A stretch of DNA of 64,000 nucleotides from Streptomyces sp. ML-6 (GTDB lineage: Bacteria > Actinomycetota > Actinomycetes > Streptomycetales > Streptomycetaceae), in the NCBI RefSeq assembly GCF_030116705.1, contig NZ_JAOTIK010000001.1, positions 7,654,501-7,718,500 of the forward strand. The letters run 5' to 3'. Numbering within the stretch: the first letter of the stretch is position 1; each line of letters starts with the position of its first letter. A model generated the notes under the pieces. The model was not told the DNA's origin. It did no database searches and saw only the letters and a program-made list of their open reading frames with translations. The translations under genes were made by a program, and so were the position numbers. Shown piece after piece: positions 9,881 to 37,352 of this stretch.

Positions 9881-9978
9881 GGCGATGGCCCGGCGGCCTC
9901 AAAGGGCGAGCTGTACTGAGATTTGTGGAGTCCCTTGTGCCAGGGGCATGGTCCTGGCGAAGGAGAGCCGTCAGCACC

Positions 9979-10458
9979 ATGGCAGCCCCCCGTGAATACC
10001 CGGACGAGCTCCGCGAGCGTGCGGTCCGCGAGGTCCGCACCACCGGCCGCCCGATCGCCCACGTCGCCAAGGACCTCGGCATCCACCAGGAGGCCCTGTG
10101 CGGCTGGTCCGCCAGGCCGAGGCCGACCGCGGCGAGTGCGACGACCGGCTGACCATCGCCGAGCAGGACGAGCTCAGACAACTCCGCAAGGAAGTGGCGG
10201 AGTTGAGACGGGCGAACGAGATCCTCAAAGCAGCTGCGGTGTTTTGGCCCAGGAGATCGACCGTCCCCGGACGGGGCCGAGCAGGTGATGGACCACCTGC
10301 GGGACAGAGGCCTCGGGGGCGATCACGTCTGCCGGGTGCCGGACCTGTCGCCGTCGACGTACTTCGCCCGTAAGAAGCGGCCGCAGCCGGCCCGCCGGCT
10401 GCGGGACGAGCACCTCATGCCGCTGATCGAGCGGGGCCATGCCGAGTCGGGCGGGGGC
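9979..10458 (+). pseudogene. IS3-family OrfA and OrfB N-terminal remnant
   Basis: OrfA begins [19 protein letters not shown] with its helix-turn-helix, then needs a frame change near 10100-10110 to continue [10 protein letters not shown] and the leucine-zipper-like [10 protein letters not shown]. OrfB begins in another frame ([10 protein letters not shown], then LSPSTYFARKK) and stops abruptly after HAESGG. The catalytic core is missing. It belongs to the same broad IS3 group as the 3.4 kb fragment, which carries only the missing C-terminal end. Confidence 0.8.
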
Positions 10459-10661
10459 GCGCAGCCGGGGAGCATGCCCGAGGAGCCGCCTTGCATCAGG
10501 GCCCGGCGGCAGGCGCAGAGTGCGCAGCAGCGCTCCGAGTCGTCAGAGAGGCCGGTGCATGGTGGCCCCTTTCGGGTGATCAACAGCGTGATGTCCCTGT
10601 AGTGGGCGAGAGGGTATGGGACGTTTGCGCACGGTATTCCGCTGATATAGGAGAGGAACAG

Positions 10662-11165
10662 GTGGGTCCTGTGGTGACTCAGACGGAACGCAACCGTTTC
10701 CAGGCGATGTTCAGGAAGATCGACGTCGACGGCGACGGTGTGATCGACCAGGTCGACATCGACCAGCTGGTCCAGGGCGCGCTGGCAGGGACCACGGCCC
10801 ATCCCGGTTCCCCGGAATGGCGGCGGGTGACTGACCTGGGCAACAAGCTGTGGCACATGCTGCAGAAGGACGCGGACACGGACGGGGACGGCCGGGTCAC
10901 CGCGCGGGAGTTCGTCGCCTCGTACCGCCGTCCGGACTTCCGCGACCAGGTTGCCATCCCCTTCGAACTGGCCCTTCTGGAGACAGCCGACAGCGACAAC
11001 GATGGCAGGATCTCACTGGGGGAATGGCTGACCTGGCAGCAGGCCAAGGGGCTGTCCCAGATGGAATCCCTCAACGAGTTCCAGCAGGTCGACGCCGACG
11101 GGGACGGCTTCCTCACCCGCGAGGAGTGCGCCCAGCACGTCAAGCAGTCCTACGCAGCCCAGTAG
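10662..11165 (+). CDS. Four-EF-hand calcium-binding protein (calerythrin-like)
   Basis: The 167-residue soluble protein carries four 12-residue EF-hand loops: [36 protein letters not shown] and [12 protein letters not shown], each with acidic ligands at positions 1, 3, 5 and 12. This matches the calerythrin/sarcoplasmic calcium-binding type of actinobacterial calcium buffer or sensor. The GTG start at 10662 is supported by GGAGAGGAA upstream. It is monocistronic, with a strong terminator right after the stop. Confidence 0.9.
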   Translation: MGPVVTQTERNRFQAMFRKIDVDGDGVIDQVDIDQLVQGALAGTTAHPGSPEWRRVTDLGNKLWHMLQKDADTDGDGRVTAREFVASYRRPDFRDQVAIPFELALLETADSDNDGRISLGEWLTWQQAKGLSQMESLNEFQQVDADGDGFLTREECAQHVKQSYAAQ

Positions 11166-11177
11166 AGCAGCCAGGAC

Positions 11178-11215
11178 CATCGGCCGTGCCGGCGTACTGC
11201 GCGGCACGGCCGATG
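11178..11215 (+). terminator. Hairpin terminator of the EF-hand gene
   Basis: Perfect 14-base arms CATCGGCCGTGCCG (11178-11191) and CGGCACGGCCGATG (11202-11215) with a 10-base loop, 12 bases after the EF-hand stop codon. Confidence 0.75.
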
Positions 11216-11244
11216 CGCATCGGCGCGAGGGCGGGAAACACGAA

Positions 11245-11610
11245 GTGTTCGCGGAAAGCCCTCGCCGACGTCCAGCTGGGCCAGGACCAGGCCGGTGCTG
11301 TGCTCCAGCGCGGCGAGCAGATGGATCTTCCGGCCCATCGCTCGGGACGCACTCCGCAGGCTGTTGCCGTCCACGGTCAGGCCGCGCAGCCCGGCGGCAC
11401 CGGTTGTCTTCGGCCGGCGGTCCGCGAGCCGGCTCCCCACGGCCCGGCCCGGCGCGTCGCCGTCGATACGGGCCAGGAGCCGACGGACCGTGGTCCCGGC
11501 GGGCAGGGCCCGCCGGGACAGAAGCGGATCGGGGCGGGCGCCGACCTGTTCGAGTACGTACTCCGGGGCGTCGGCGATCCATGGGGCCGACCGGCGGATT
11601 CGCGCAGTTG
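11245..11610 (-). pseudogene. ISAs1-family transposase fragment
   Basis: A continuous minus-strand frame reads [49 protein letters not shown] and [20 protein letters not shown]. This is the central part of an ISAs1-type DDE transposase, including the aspartate in TVDG. N- and C-terminal parts are missing and no inverted repeats are seen. Confidence 0.75.
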
Positions 11611-11838
11611 GTCAAGGGCAGGCGGGGGGCAGCGATGATGCGTCGGCAGGCACGGTCTTCCACTTGGATCACGGGGCGTGGAGAACTCCATGATCTTGGA
11701 AGCCGTGCCTGTCACGTTCCGGGACACCATTGAGCTGATGGGCCGTCATGAACTGGGCATCATGTGACAACGCCGAAGCCCTGGAGCGGACCCGGCCGAA
11801 TGTGCCCGCCGTGCAGGCCGGAGCATCGAGGTTCTCTT

Positions 11839-12104
11839 CCGCCACTGCGCCAAGTTCTTCGACGGCCTGCGAGAGCAGGCGAACCGCCTCATCGAGCAGC
11901 CCATGAACGGGTGGCGGCGCGTTGGTCAAGGTGAAGCACATGAGGGCTGAAGAGGGGATTTGGTCCGTGACTGGTCCGGAAGCACTGGTCAGGAGGGGGT
12001 GGCTGTGGGATGAATGGGGAGTCGGCAGGCAAGCCGGGCTCGGCCGAGAGCGGATGCAGCGAAAGGCGCCTGACGGGTGAAAACCCAGGCCAGGCGCCTT
12101 TTCC
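11839..12104. repeat. Dispersed repeat, copy B, with GAAA-tetraloop hairpin
   Basis: It matches copy A near 6.0 kb in the same orientation, but with roughly 100 extra bases between the two conserved blocks (about 11851-11893 and 12017-12104). The terminal hairpin (12063-12100) keeps the GGGT-GAAA-ACCC inner loop. Its outer stem has one A-C mismatch on this strand, which would be a G-U pair on the other strand. The surrounding 11.6-12.28 kb has no convincing gene. Confidence 0.6.
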
Positions 12105-12283
12105 GTGCGTCTAGAAGAAGCCCAGCTTCTTCGGCGAGTACGACACGAGGAGGTTCTTCGTCTGCTGGTGGTGCGGAATCGATACGTTGTTGACCAGCGG
12201 AAACGAAGGGTTCCAAGGCTCGGGAAGCGGTGTTGGCCCGCGTATGGTCCGGATCTTGGGAGGGTGCCGATTCGCGCAGAACG

Positions 12284-12946
12284 CTAGCTTCGGATCATTT
12301 GCAGCTTGCCGAGCTCGGCTGAGGGCGTGTCCGGACCGTTCCAGCCGACCCAGCGGGTTCCGCTGATGTCGGCGACGAGCGCGGAGCCAACGCTCCAGAA
12401 GCTGTGGCTGGGTTCTTCGAAGACGTACCAGCCGTCCAGCCAGAGCGGGACCGACCGATCGGGCAGGGCCGTCGGCTCGCTGGTGGTGGCGAGGTTGCGG
12501 CATCCGAAGACCGTTTCTTGGAGCACGAAGCTCGTGAGGAACTGTTCGAGAGATGGTGTCAGCGGGGTGTACTCGTCTTCCGGGCCGTCGTCCCACATCC
12601 AGTGGGCGTTGCTCAGCACGACGGGTGCCGCTGGACCGGCGGCTGTAACACGGCATGTCCAGCTGTCCTGGTTCTCGCTGAGGAACTCGACCGTTCCGTC
12701 ATGAAGGCTCAGAGCCTCGGCGCGTACGAGCACGTCTTGTTGCTGGAAGATCCCGGGCGACTCCGGCAGGTGCTCATCCGGATCCGTGCCGGGCCAGCGT
12801 CCGGCATGGCGATACAGGCGTCGGAGCGGCACTGGGAGGAACTCGGGCAGTTCCGTCTCGGCCAGGCCATGGCTCGGTTGACGTGGCCCGTGCCACGCAG
12901 TGATGAAGTCCTCAAGCCACTCGACCGAACCATCCGACGCTCGCAT
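12284..12946 (-). CDS. Hypothetical protein, possibly SUKH (SMI1/KNR4)-like
   Basis: About 220 residues, acidic and Trp-rich, with no signal peptide or membrane helix. The N-terminal stretch (AETELPEFLPVPLRRLYRHAG) resembles the start of SMI1/KNR4-like (SUKH) domains, which are often immunity proteins of toxin systems; the rest is not diagnostic. The ATG at 12946 (MRASDG) is preferred, but ribosome sites are weak and an in-frame start at 13009 is possible. No toxin gene is visible nearby. Confidence 0.55.
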   Translation of the reverse strand: MRASDGSVEWLEDFITAWHGPRQPSHGLAETELPEFLPVPLRRLYRHAGRWPGTDPDEHLPESPGIFQQQDVLVRAEALSLHDGTVEFLSENQDSWTCRVTAAGPAAPVVLSNAHWMWDDGPEDEYTPLTPSLEQFLTSFVLQETVFGCRNLATTSEPTALPDRSVPLWLDGWYVFEEPSHSFWSVGSALVADISGTRWVGWNGPDTPSAELGKLQMIRS

Positions 12947-13084
12947 GCCACCACAGTAGACAAATCTGAATGGGGGAGTGAGACGCGTGAACAGGGCGAC
13001 GACGGTCATACGAGCGCAGGCGGTCTCACAGTCAGGTGGTGATTCCAGCCGAGACCGCGTGGGGCTTGACCCAAGGCCGGGTGG

Positions 13085-13375
13085 TTAGCGATCTGCCATT
13101 GCTCGCAAGGCAGTTGGTGTCCAGGTCGTGGTTGTGCAGAGACCGGGGCCGATCTTGTGGAGGAGGCCACTGTCCGCCCATCGGGAGAGTTGCCGGTACA
13201 TGGTGTCCAGCCGGATGTCGCCGAAGCGGACGACGATCTCTGCAACTCTCCACAGGCGGTCCGGGTTGTCCCGGAACAGGGCGAGGACGCGGTGCCGACG
13301 GGAGGGGAGGAGCCGGGCCAGGACCCGCCGACCGATCGAGGCGACCGGACGCAGGTCGGCGGAGAGCGTCCCCGA
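13085..13375 (-). pseudogene. Winged-helix protein fragment
   Basis: A minus-strand frame without a start codon reads SRRHRVLALFRDNPDRLWRV, FGDIRLDTMYRQLSRWADSG and HKIGPGLCTTTTWTPT, then stops at 13085. It looks like a winged helix-turn-helix module. The 5' end is lost where it meets a hydrolase fragment on the other strand at about 13370. Confidence 0.5.
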
Positions 13376-13510
13376 CGCCGTCCTGAAGGTCTACGAGGAC
13401 GGCTCGCACGGCATCGCGATGGTCCCCGGGCGACAAGGAGAGGTTCAGCGCCGGCCTGCTGGAGTTCCTCGACACGTGGTCCGCCGGGCGGACGGGACTT
13501 TTGAAACATG
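13367..13510 (+). pseudogene. Alpha/beta hydrolase C-terminal fragment
   Basis: The plus strand reads PDAVLKVYEDGSHGIAMVPG and, after a frame change near 13428, DKERFSAGLLEFLDTW. This is the end of a non-heme haloperoxidase-like alpha/beta hydrolase, with the catalytic histidine in GSHG. The rest of the gene is missing. Confidence 0.6.
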
Positions 13511-13529
13511 GCCCAGCCCTCCCTGGGGT

Positions 13530-13919
13530 TCACGGCATATCGTGGTGTGCGAGAGCCTGTCGGATCGCCGCGAGGGCTTCCTCGTCAGTGGCGTTGAGCT
13601 GTCTGGCCGCGGCCGCGTAACTGCGCGCGTGTTCCGCGAGTTTCACCTTGATGTCGGTAGTGGCCGCAGGAGCGACGACCTGAGTGCCGGAGCCGCGGCG
13701 GCTCTTGACCAGGCCGGCGGTCTCCAGCTCGCGGTATGCCCGCACCACGGTGTTGTTGGCCAGCCCGAGGTCGGAGGCGAGCTGGCGCACGGACGGCAGT
13801 CTGTCCCCGTGATTCAGGCGACCGACGGAGATCAAATCTGCTAGTTGTGCGCGGAGTTGCTCGTACGGCGGGACAGGCGAAGCCTGGTTGACGTTGACGC
13901 TGATGCCGTTTGTCGTCAT
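13530..13919 (-). CDS. GntR-family (YtrA-like) transcriptional regulator
   Basis: The 129-residue protein has an N-terminal GntR winged helix (PPYEQLRAQLADLI, GDRLPSVRQLASDLG, NNTVVRAYRELE) and only a short C-terminal helical tail, typical of the YtrA subfamily. These usually repress their own operon together with membrane or ABC transporter genes. The ATG overlaps the TGA of the upstream membrane protein gene, so the two are coupled. The palindrome upstream of the operon is its probable operator. Confidence 0.88.
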   Translation of the reverse strand: MTTNGISVNVNQASPVPPYEQLRAQLADLISVGRLNHGDRLPSVRQLASDLGLANNTVVRAYRELETAGLVKSRRGSGTQVVAPAATTDIKVKLAEHARSYAAAARQLNATDEEALAAIRQALAHHDMP

Positions 13920-14674
13920 GGTCGAGCCTTGATGTATGCCTGCGGCAGCAGCAGGACTCCCAGACAGTGAGACGCGGTCAGTGCGGAGGTGAGAGCGGTG
14001 ACGGCCAGCCCCCACAGGGCCACGCTCTTCATCCCGCCCGCGCAGGACATGCTCAGCACCGCAGCGCCCATCGTCAAGGAGACGGCGAAAAGAGGGGCGG
14101 TCACCACCACTCCCCAGGCGCCGACCGCTGCCCGGACGCTCGTGCGGCGTTGGTCGTCGCTCCCGCGCCGCGCGGTGACGTGGCGCAGAAGCAATGCGCA
14201 GGCGACGGTGCCGAGGGCGAGACCGCCGAGGGTCGGCCAGGCGTAGTAGGGGCCGGGCCAGGGCGAGAGCAGCTGGGTGCCCTTCGGGCACGCGACGGAC
14301 AGGGCGCGTCCTGCGCGGCCGTCGGCGTCCTCCGAGCCCATTGCGGCGGCGACGATCAGGAGTACCGTCAGGACAACGGCCTGTGTTATCAGTGCGGCAG
14401 TCAGGAATCGGGGCAGGTGGTCCCGGATCCTGCGCGGTGCCACTTCGGCCACTCGTAGCCGGCCAGGACTCGGGCGCGCGACCACGTCCGCTGCGAACAC
14501 GCCGCCCATGACACACAGACCGAATACGGGGAACCCGTACAGCAGATCCACATCGGGCTCGGGGCTGAAGGAGACCAGGGCGTTGACGGTCAGACCGGAT
14601 GCCGCACCGACCCATCGCACAGGAGTATCCAGCCTTGCCCGCCATGTTCTTTCCGTTTCAGCGGCAGCAGACAT
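13916..14674 (-). CDS. Membrane protein co-transcribed with the GntR regulator
   Basis: The 252-residue product has about five hydrophobic segments separated by basic loops and no recognised catalytic motif. The start at MSAAAETERT is chosen because an AACGGGG-type site precedes it. It is the first gene of a two-gene operon whose second gene is a YtrA-like repressor (ATGA overlap). The layout suggests a small stress- or efflux-related membrane component, but the function is unknown. Confidence 0.75.
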   Translation of the reverse strand: MSAAAETERTWRARLDTPVRWVGAASGLTVNALVSFSPEPDVDLLYGFPVFGLCVMGGVFAADVVARPSPGRLRVAEVAPRRIRDHLPRFLTAALITQAVVLTVLLIVAAAMGSEDADGRAGRALSVACPKGTQLLSPWPGPYYAWPTLGGLALGTVACALLLRHVTARRGSDDQRRTSVRAAVGAWGVVVTAPLFAVSLTMGAAVLSMSCAGGMKSVALWGLAVTALTSALTASHCLGVLLLPQAYIKARP

Positions 14675-14732
14675 GACTGACCCCGTTCTCTCGCGATGTG
14701 TATCAACTCTGTGACACACTGCCCGGCGCATC

Positions 14733-14760
14733 GAAGTGTGTCAAGGGGGTGACACACTTC
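14733..14760. promoter_or_regulatory. Probable GntR operator, perfect inverted repeat
   Basis: GAAGTGTGTCA (14733-14743) and TGACACACTTC (14750-14760) form perfect 11-base arms around a 6-base spacer. An extra half-site, TGACACACT, lies at 14712-14720. On the minus strand a TTGACA (14744-14739) lies inside the repeat, so binding could block a -35 box of the operon. Confidence 0.7.
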
Positions 14761-14906
14761 CCCGTTCGGTATCGGCCTCCCGCCTTCCGCTCTCGCGCAC
14801 CACTCGTTGAGGGTGCCGCAGGCCCGGGAGCTGTTTGAGGGTTCGGGCCCTTGTGGGATCCGGTGGTGTGCTGAGTGGCGCTGGTGGAACTCGGAGAGGC
14901 CGGCGG

Positions 14907-16344
14907 ATTCAACCGGTCGTTGCAACACCTCGTCCTCGGAGGTGTTGATGGGCAGGCCAGCAGGGTGGATGGCGGCGTTGACCGGGCGGTCGCCGATGAA
15001 GTCACCGGGTGCGCCGGCGCTTCGGCGGGAAGTGGAACGTCAGTTCTGGCGGGAGATCGCGAAGGGACTGCTCCCGGAGGAGGCGGCAGCTGCGGTCGGC
15101 GTATCCCAGGCGGCGGGGGGAAGATGGTTCCGCCACGGTGGCGGCATGCCACCAATGGATCTTGCCCCGCAGTCCGGCCGGCACCTGTCCTTCCACGAGC
15201 GTGAAGAGATCGCGATCCTCAAAGCGCAGGGCATCGGTGTCCGGGAGACCGCGCGACGTCTCGGTCGCGATCCGTCGACGGTGTCCCGGGAACTGCGGCG
15301 CAATGCCGCAACGCGTGGCGGCCGGCTCGACTACCGGGCTTCTGTCGCCCAGTGGAAGGCCGACCTGGTGGCCCGGCGCCCGAAGACAGCGCAACCGGCC
15401 GCGAACGACCGGTTGCGGGAGTACGTGCAGGAAAGGCTTTCCGGCCAGATCAGCCGCCCCGACGGGACGATGCCGGGGCCGCAGGGCCCGCAGTGGAAGG
15501 GCAGGAACAAGCCGCACCGTGGCGACCGCCGGTGGGTCATGGCGTGGAGTCCGGAGCAGATCGCGAACCGGCTGAAGGTCGACTTCCCCGATGATGAGTC
15601 CATGCGGATCAGCCATGAGGCGATTTACCAGGCCCTGTTCATCGAGGGCCGTGGAGCGCTCAAGCGCGAGCTCGTCGCCTGCCTGCGCACCGGCAGGGCC
15701 CTTCGGGTGCCCCGAGCCCGGTCCAAACAGAAGGCGTGGGCTCACGTCACACCCGAGGTGCTGATCAGCGAACGGCCGGCCGAGGCCGACGACCGGGCCG
15801 TCCCGGGGCACTGGGAGGGCGATCTTCTGATCGGACTGGAAAGATCGGCGATCGGCACGCTGGTCGAGCGCACCACCCTCTTCACGGCGCTCGTCCACCT
15901 GCCCCGCGAGGACGGCTACGGCACGGTTCCCCGGACCAAGAACGGGCCGCCGCTGGCCGGCTACGGGGCGGTGACGATGAAGAACGCGCTGACGGCGACG
16001 GTCGGCACCCTGCCCGAGCAACTATGGAGATCGCTGACCTGGGACCGCGGCAAGGAACTGTCGGCACACGCCCAGTTCACGATCGAGACCGGCATCCCGG
16101 TCTACTTCGCCGACCCGCACAGCCCCTGGCAGCGCGGCACCAACGAGAACACGAACGGCCTGCTGCGCCAGTACTTCCCGAAGGGAACCGACCTTTCTCG
16201 ATGGGCGGCTGAGGATGTCGAGGCGGTCGCTGCCACGCTCAACAGTCGGCCCCGGAAGAGCCTCGGTTGGAAGACACCCGCCGAAGCCCTCAACGACCAT
16301 CTACTATCGATGAAATAAGCCGGTGTTGCATCCACTGGTTGAAC
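14907..16344 (+). mobile_element. IS30-family insertion sequence
   Basis: Imperfect 23-base terminal inverted repeats (about 19 matches, ending in TGCAACACC / GGTGTTGCA) lie at 14907-14929 and 16322-16344 and flank one transposase gene. The right end sits inside an IS3-family orfB. No target duplication could be identified, and the rest of that orfB is not found beyond the left end. Confidence 0.85.
14948..16318 (+). CDS. IS30-family transposase
   Basis: About 456 residues. An N-terminal helix-turn-helix (LSFHEREEIAILKAQG, RRLGRDPSTVSRELRRN) is followed by the DDE core: GHWEGDLLIG, LTWDRGKELSAH and PHSPWQRGTNENTNGLLRQY. The ATG at 14948 follows a GTG; the frame is open further upstream but lies outside the element there. 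The TAA at the end is slightly early: reading through it gives seven residues (AGVASTG) before a TGA, which resembles the usual family ending. All catalytic residues remain, so activity is possible. Confidence 0.9.
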   Translation: MGRPAGWMAALTGRSPMKSPGAPALRREVERQFWREIAKGLLPEEAAAAVGVSQAAGGRWFRHGGGMPPMDLAPQSGRHLSFHEREEIAILKAQGIGVRETARRLGRDPSTVSRELRRNAATRGGRLDYRASVAQWKADLVARRPKTAQPAANDRLREYVQERLSGQISRPDGTMPGPQGPQWKGRNKPHRGDRRWVMAWSPEQIANRLKVDFPDDESMRISHEAIYQALFIEGRGALKRELVACLRTGRALRVPRARSKQKAWAHVTPEVLISERPAEADDRAVPGHWEGDLLIGLERSAIGTLVERTTLFTALVHLPREDGYGTVPRTKNGPPLAGYGAVTMKNALTATVGTLPEQLWRSLTWDRGKELSAHAQFTIETGIPVYFADPHSPWQRGTNENTNGLLRQYFPKGTDLSRWAAEDVEAVAATLNSRPRKSLGWKTPAEALNDHLLSMK

Positions 16345-16955
16345 CTGGTCTGCGATCCGCGGTCCGCATGAAAGATCACGCCGTCCACGCTGCCACCGCA
16401 GGTGGCCACCGCCATCTTCAGCGCATCGGTGACCAGCTCGGTGCGCATATGGGTGGCCATCGAGTACCCGAGCACCCGGCGTGAGCAGATGTCCAGGACG
16501 CAGACAAGATACAGCCACGTATCGCCGACCTGCACGTATGTGATGTCGCCGCACCACTTCTCGTCCAGCTGCCCGGCGCGGAAGTCACGTTGGACGAGGT
16601 CGGGGGCGGGTGGCGCGATCCGGTCCGGGATGGTGGTGCGCTTGCGGCGCCGCAGGTGACGGCCCTCGATCCCGTTGATGCGCATCTGGCGCTCGACGCG
16701 CTTGCGGTTCACGGCGTGTCCGAAGCCCCGCAGCTCGGCATGGACGCGCCGTACCCCGTAGGTGCCCTTGTGCCCCGTGTGGATCTCGCGGATCTCCGCG
16801 ACCAGCGCCGCCTCGGCGGCCTGGCGCTCGGCGCGGGCCTTCGCACCGGCGAGGAACCGGTAGAAGCCGGAACGCGAGACCTGAAGCACCCGGCATATCC
16901 GCTGCACGCCGAAGTCGGCGCGGTTCTCGGAGATGAAGTCCCAGCGGCGGGTCAT
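16345..16955 (-). pseudogene. IS3-family OrfB truncated by IS30
   Basis: The frame starts MTRRWDFISENRADFGVQRI and has VLQVSRSGFYRFL, TYGVRRVHAELR, KWCGDITYVQVGDTWLYL and SVDGVIFHADRGSQ, covering the first two catalytic aspartates. Immediately after the GSQ codons the sequence becomes the IS30 right end, and the reading frame runs on into IS30. The last catalytic glutamate region is gone. Its start codon overlaps the orfA stop (ATGA). Confidence 0.85.
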
Positions 16956-17310
16956 GCCCTCATCTCCTTGGCGAAATACTGGGCCGCCCGGCGCAGGATC
17001 TCCCGCTCGAGTTCCCACTCCTTTTCGGCCCTGCGCAGCCGGCCGTTATCCGCCCGCAGCCGGGCCAGTTCCTCATCCAGGCCCTCGGCCGTGGCCTGCT
17101 CGTCGCGGTTGCCGCGGCCCGCCAGCTCTCGGCCTGACGCACCCAACTGCGCAACGTCTCGCCAGTCACCCCGACATCGGCCGCCACCGCCGCGTACGTG
17201 CGCTTCCCGCCCGCCGCGCGGTACAACGCCACCGCGTCGTTCCTGAACTCCGCCGGATACGGAGACTTCCGTCCCACCAGGACACCCTTCCTCAGATCTG
17301 CAAGATCCAT
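16952..17310 (-). pseudogene. IS3-family OrfA with internal frameshift
   Basis: It begins MDLADLRKGVLVGRKSPYPAE with a helix-turn-helix (YAAVAADVGVTGETLRSWV). It needs a frame change near 17130 to continue ELARLRADNGRLRRAEKEWE and end KEMRA. A possible terminal repeat lies near 17310-17345. It is the partner of the truncated orfB. Confidence 0.75.
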
Positions 17311-17429
17311 TGTCAGAGTGTCCACACAGCCGGGGGCGCCTCAGGTGGCCGCTGTCCTCAGGCAGGACAACGATGAACCACCACGGGCCGTCCTCGACGC
17401 AGGCTCGGCGACCGGGCCGGGCCCACGAC

Positions 17430-17490
17430 GAAGACGGCTTTCGTCCGGTTCCGCTCCGGGCAGGAGCGGAACCGGACGAAAGCCGCCTTC
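17430..17490 (-). terminator. Strong hairpin terminator after the PKS operon
   Basis: Arms 17430-17457 and 17463-17490 pair over 28 bases with a single mismatch around a five-base loop; the core is GGTTCCGCTCC/GGAGCGGAACC. It starts about 28 bases past the thioesterase stop codon on the minus strand. Confidence 0.85.
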
Positions 17491-18410
17491 GCGTCCCTCG
17501 TGTCGCGGAACCTCCGATCAGCCGGACCGCTGGACCAGCCACTGGTGGACGGCGAGCGCCGTGGACTTTGCGTGTTCGTCCAGTATCGTGAAGTGGCTGC
17601 CGGGAACTTCGAGCCGGGTGTGCTCCAGCGGCCACTCCGGCCGCCATAGCGGTCCCGACCGGTCACCGAGCACCTCGAAGAGGGGTCCCTCCGAAGCCGC
17701 GCCCACGAACAGCGTCGGGGTCGACACCGGGCGGGGCCGCCAGCCGTCGAACAGCTCCGCGTACCGGGCCATCGCGGTGAGCTGCTCGTCCTCGACGGGC
17801 AACTGCGGGAACCGACTGGTCAGCCAGTGGGCGATGGTGGCCATGCCCCCGGCGACATCGTCGTCGGGCCGCCCGGGGGAGTCGAGCAGCACCAGCGCGA
17901 CCGGGGCGGCTCCGGCGGCCTCCAGCCGCCGCAGCACCTCATGGGCAGCCCACCCGCCCGATGAGTACGCCACCAGCGCGAACAGGCGGCCGGCGAACCG
18001 GCGTTGCAGGAAATCGGCCTGGAGGTCCATCGCCGCGTCCAGGGTCCCCGGCAGCGGTTCGCCCGCGCCGTAGCCCGGCACACCGGCTGTCCAGACGGAC
18101 CGCAGACCACGCAGCGCGAGGGCGAACCGGAGGTACTGGTGCGCCCCGGTGGGAGCGACAAGCGACGGCAGGCAGACCAGCCCGATTCCGTCCGCGCCGT
18201 CGGCCAGATGCAGGGTCTCCGGCTCCCGGCCGTCCGCGCCGGAGGCGAAGGCGGGCCGCAGCCGCGCGGCGGCCGTCAGCAGGGAGCTGCTCAGGGCCGG
18301 GTCACCCGACCCCGCCAGCGTTGTGAACAGCGAGCCGATGGACGCGGCCGACGGCCCCCGTACGGCATCGGGGTTTGCGTCCTTGCCGCTGTCCGGCAGC
18401 CGGGCCCCGG

Positions 18411-37348
<18,938 letters not shown>

Positions 37349-37352
<4 letters not shown>

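Noticed and set aside
9877..9905. Short inverted repeat after the SARP stop (TTGAGGC...GCCTCAA)
   Set aside because: Only seven-base arms; too weak to call a terminator.
11640..11780. Self-complementary stretch around GGCACGG...CCGTGCC near 11.65-11.73 kb
   Set aside because: Arms are short and broken and no gene is linked; probably part of IS debris.
13032..13475. Minus-strand frame as an intact gene over 13.0-13.5 kb
   Set aside because: Another frame has the coherent winged-helix translation, and the plus strand has the hydrolase end; this frame is a shadow.
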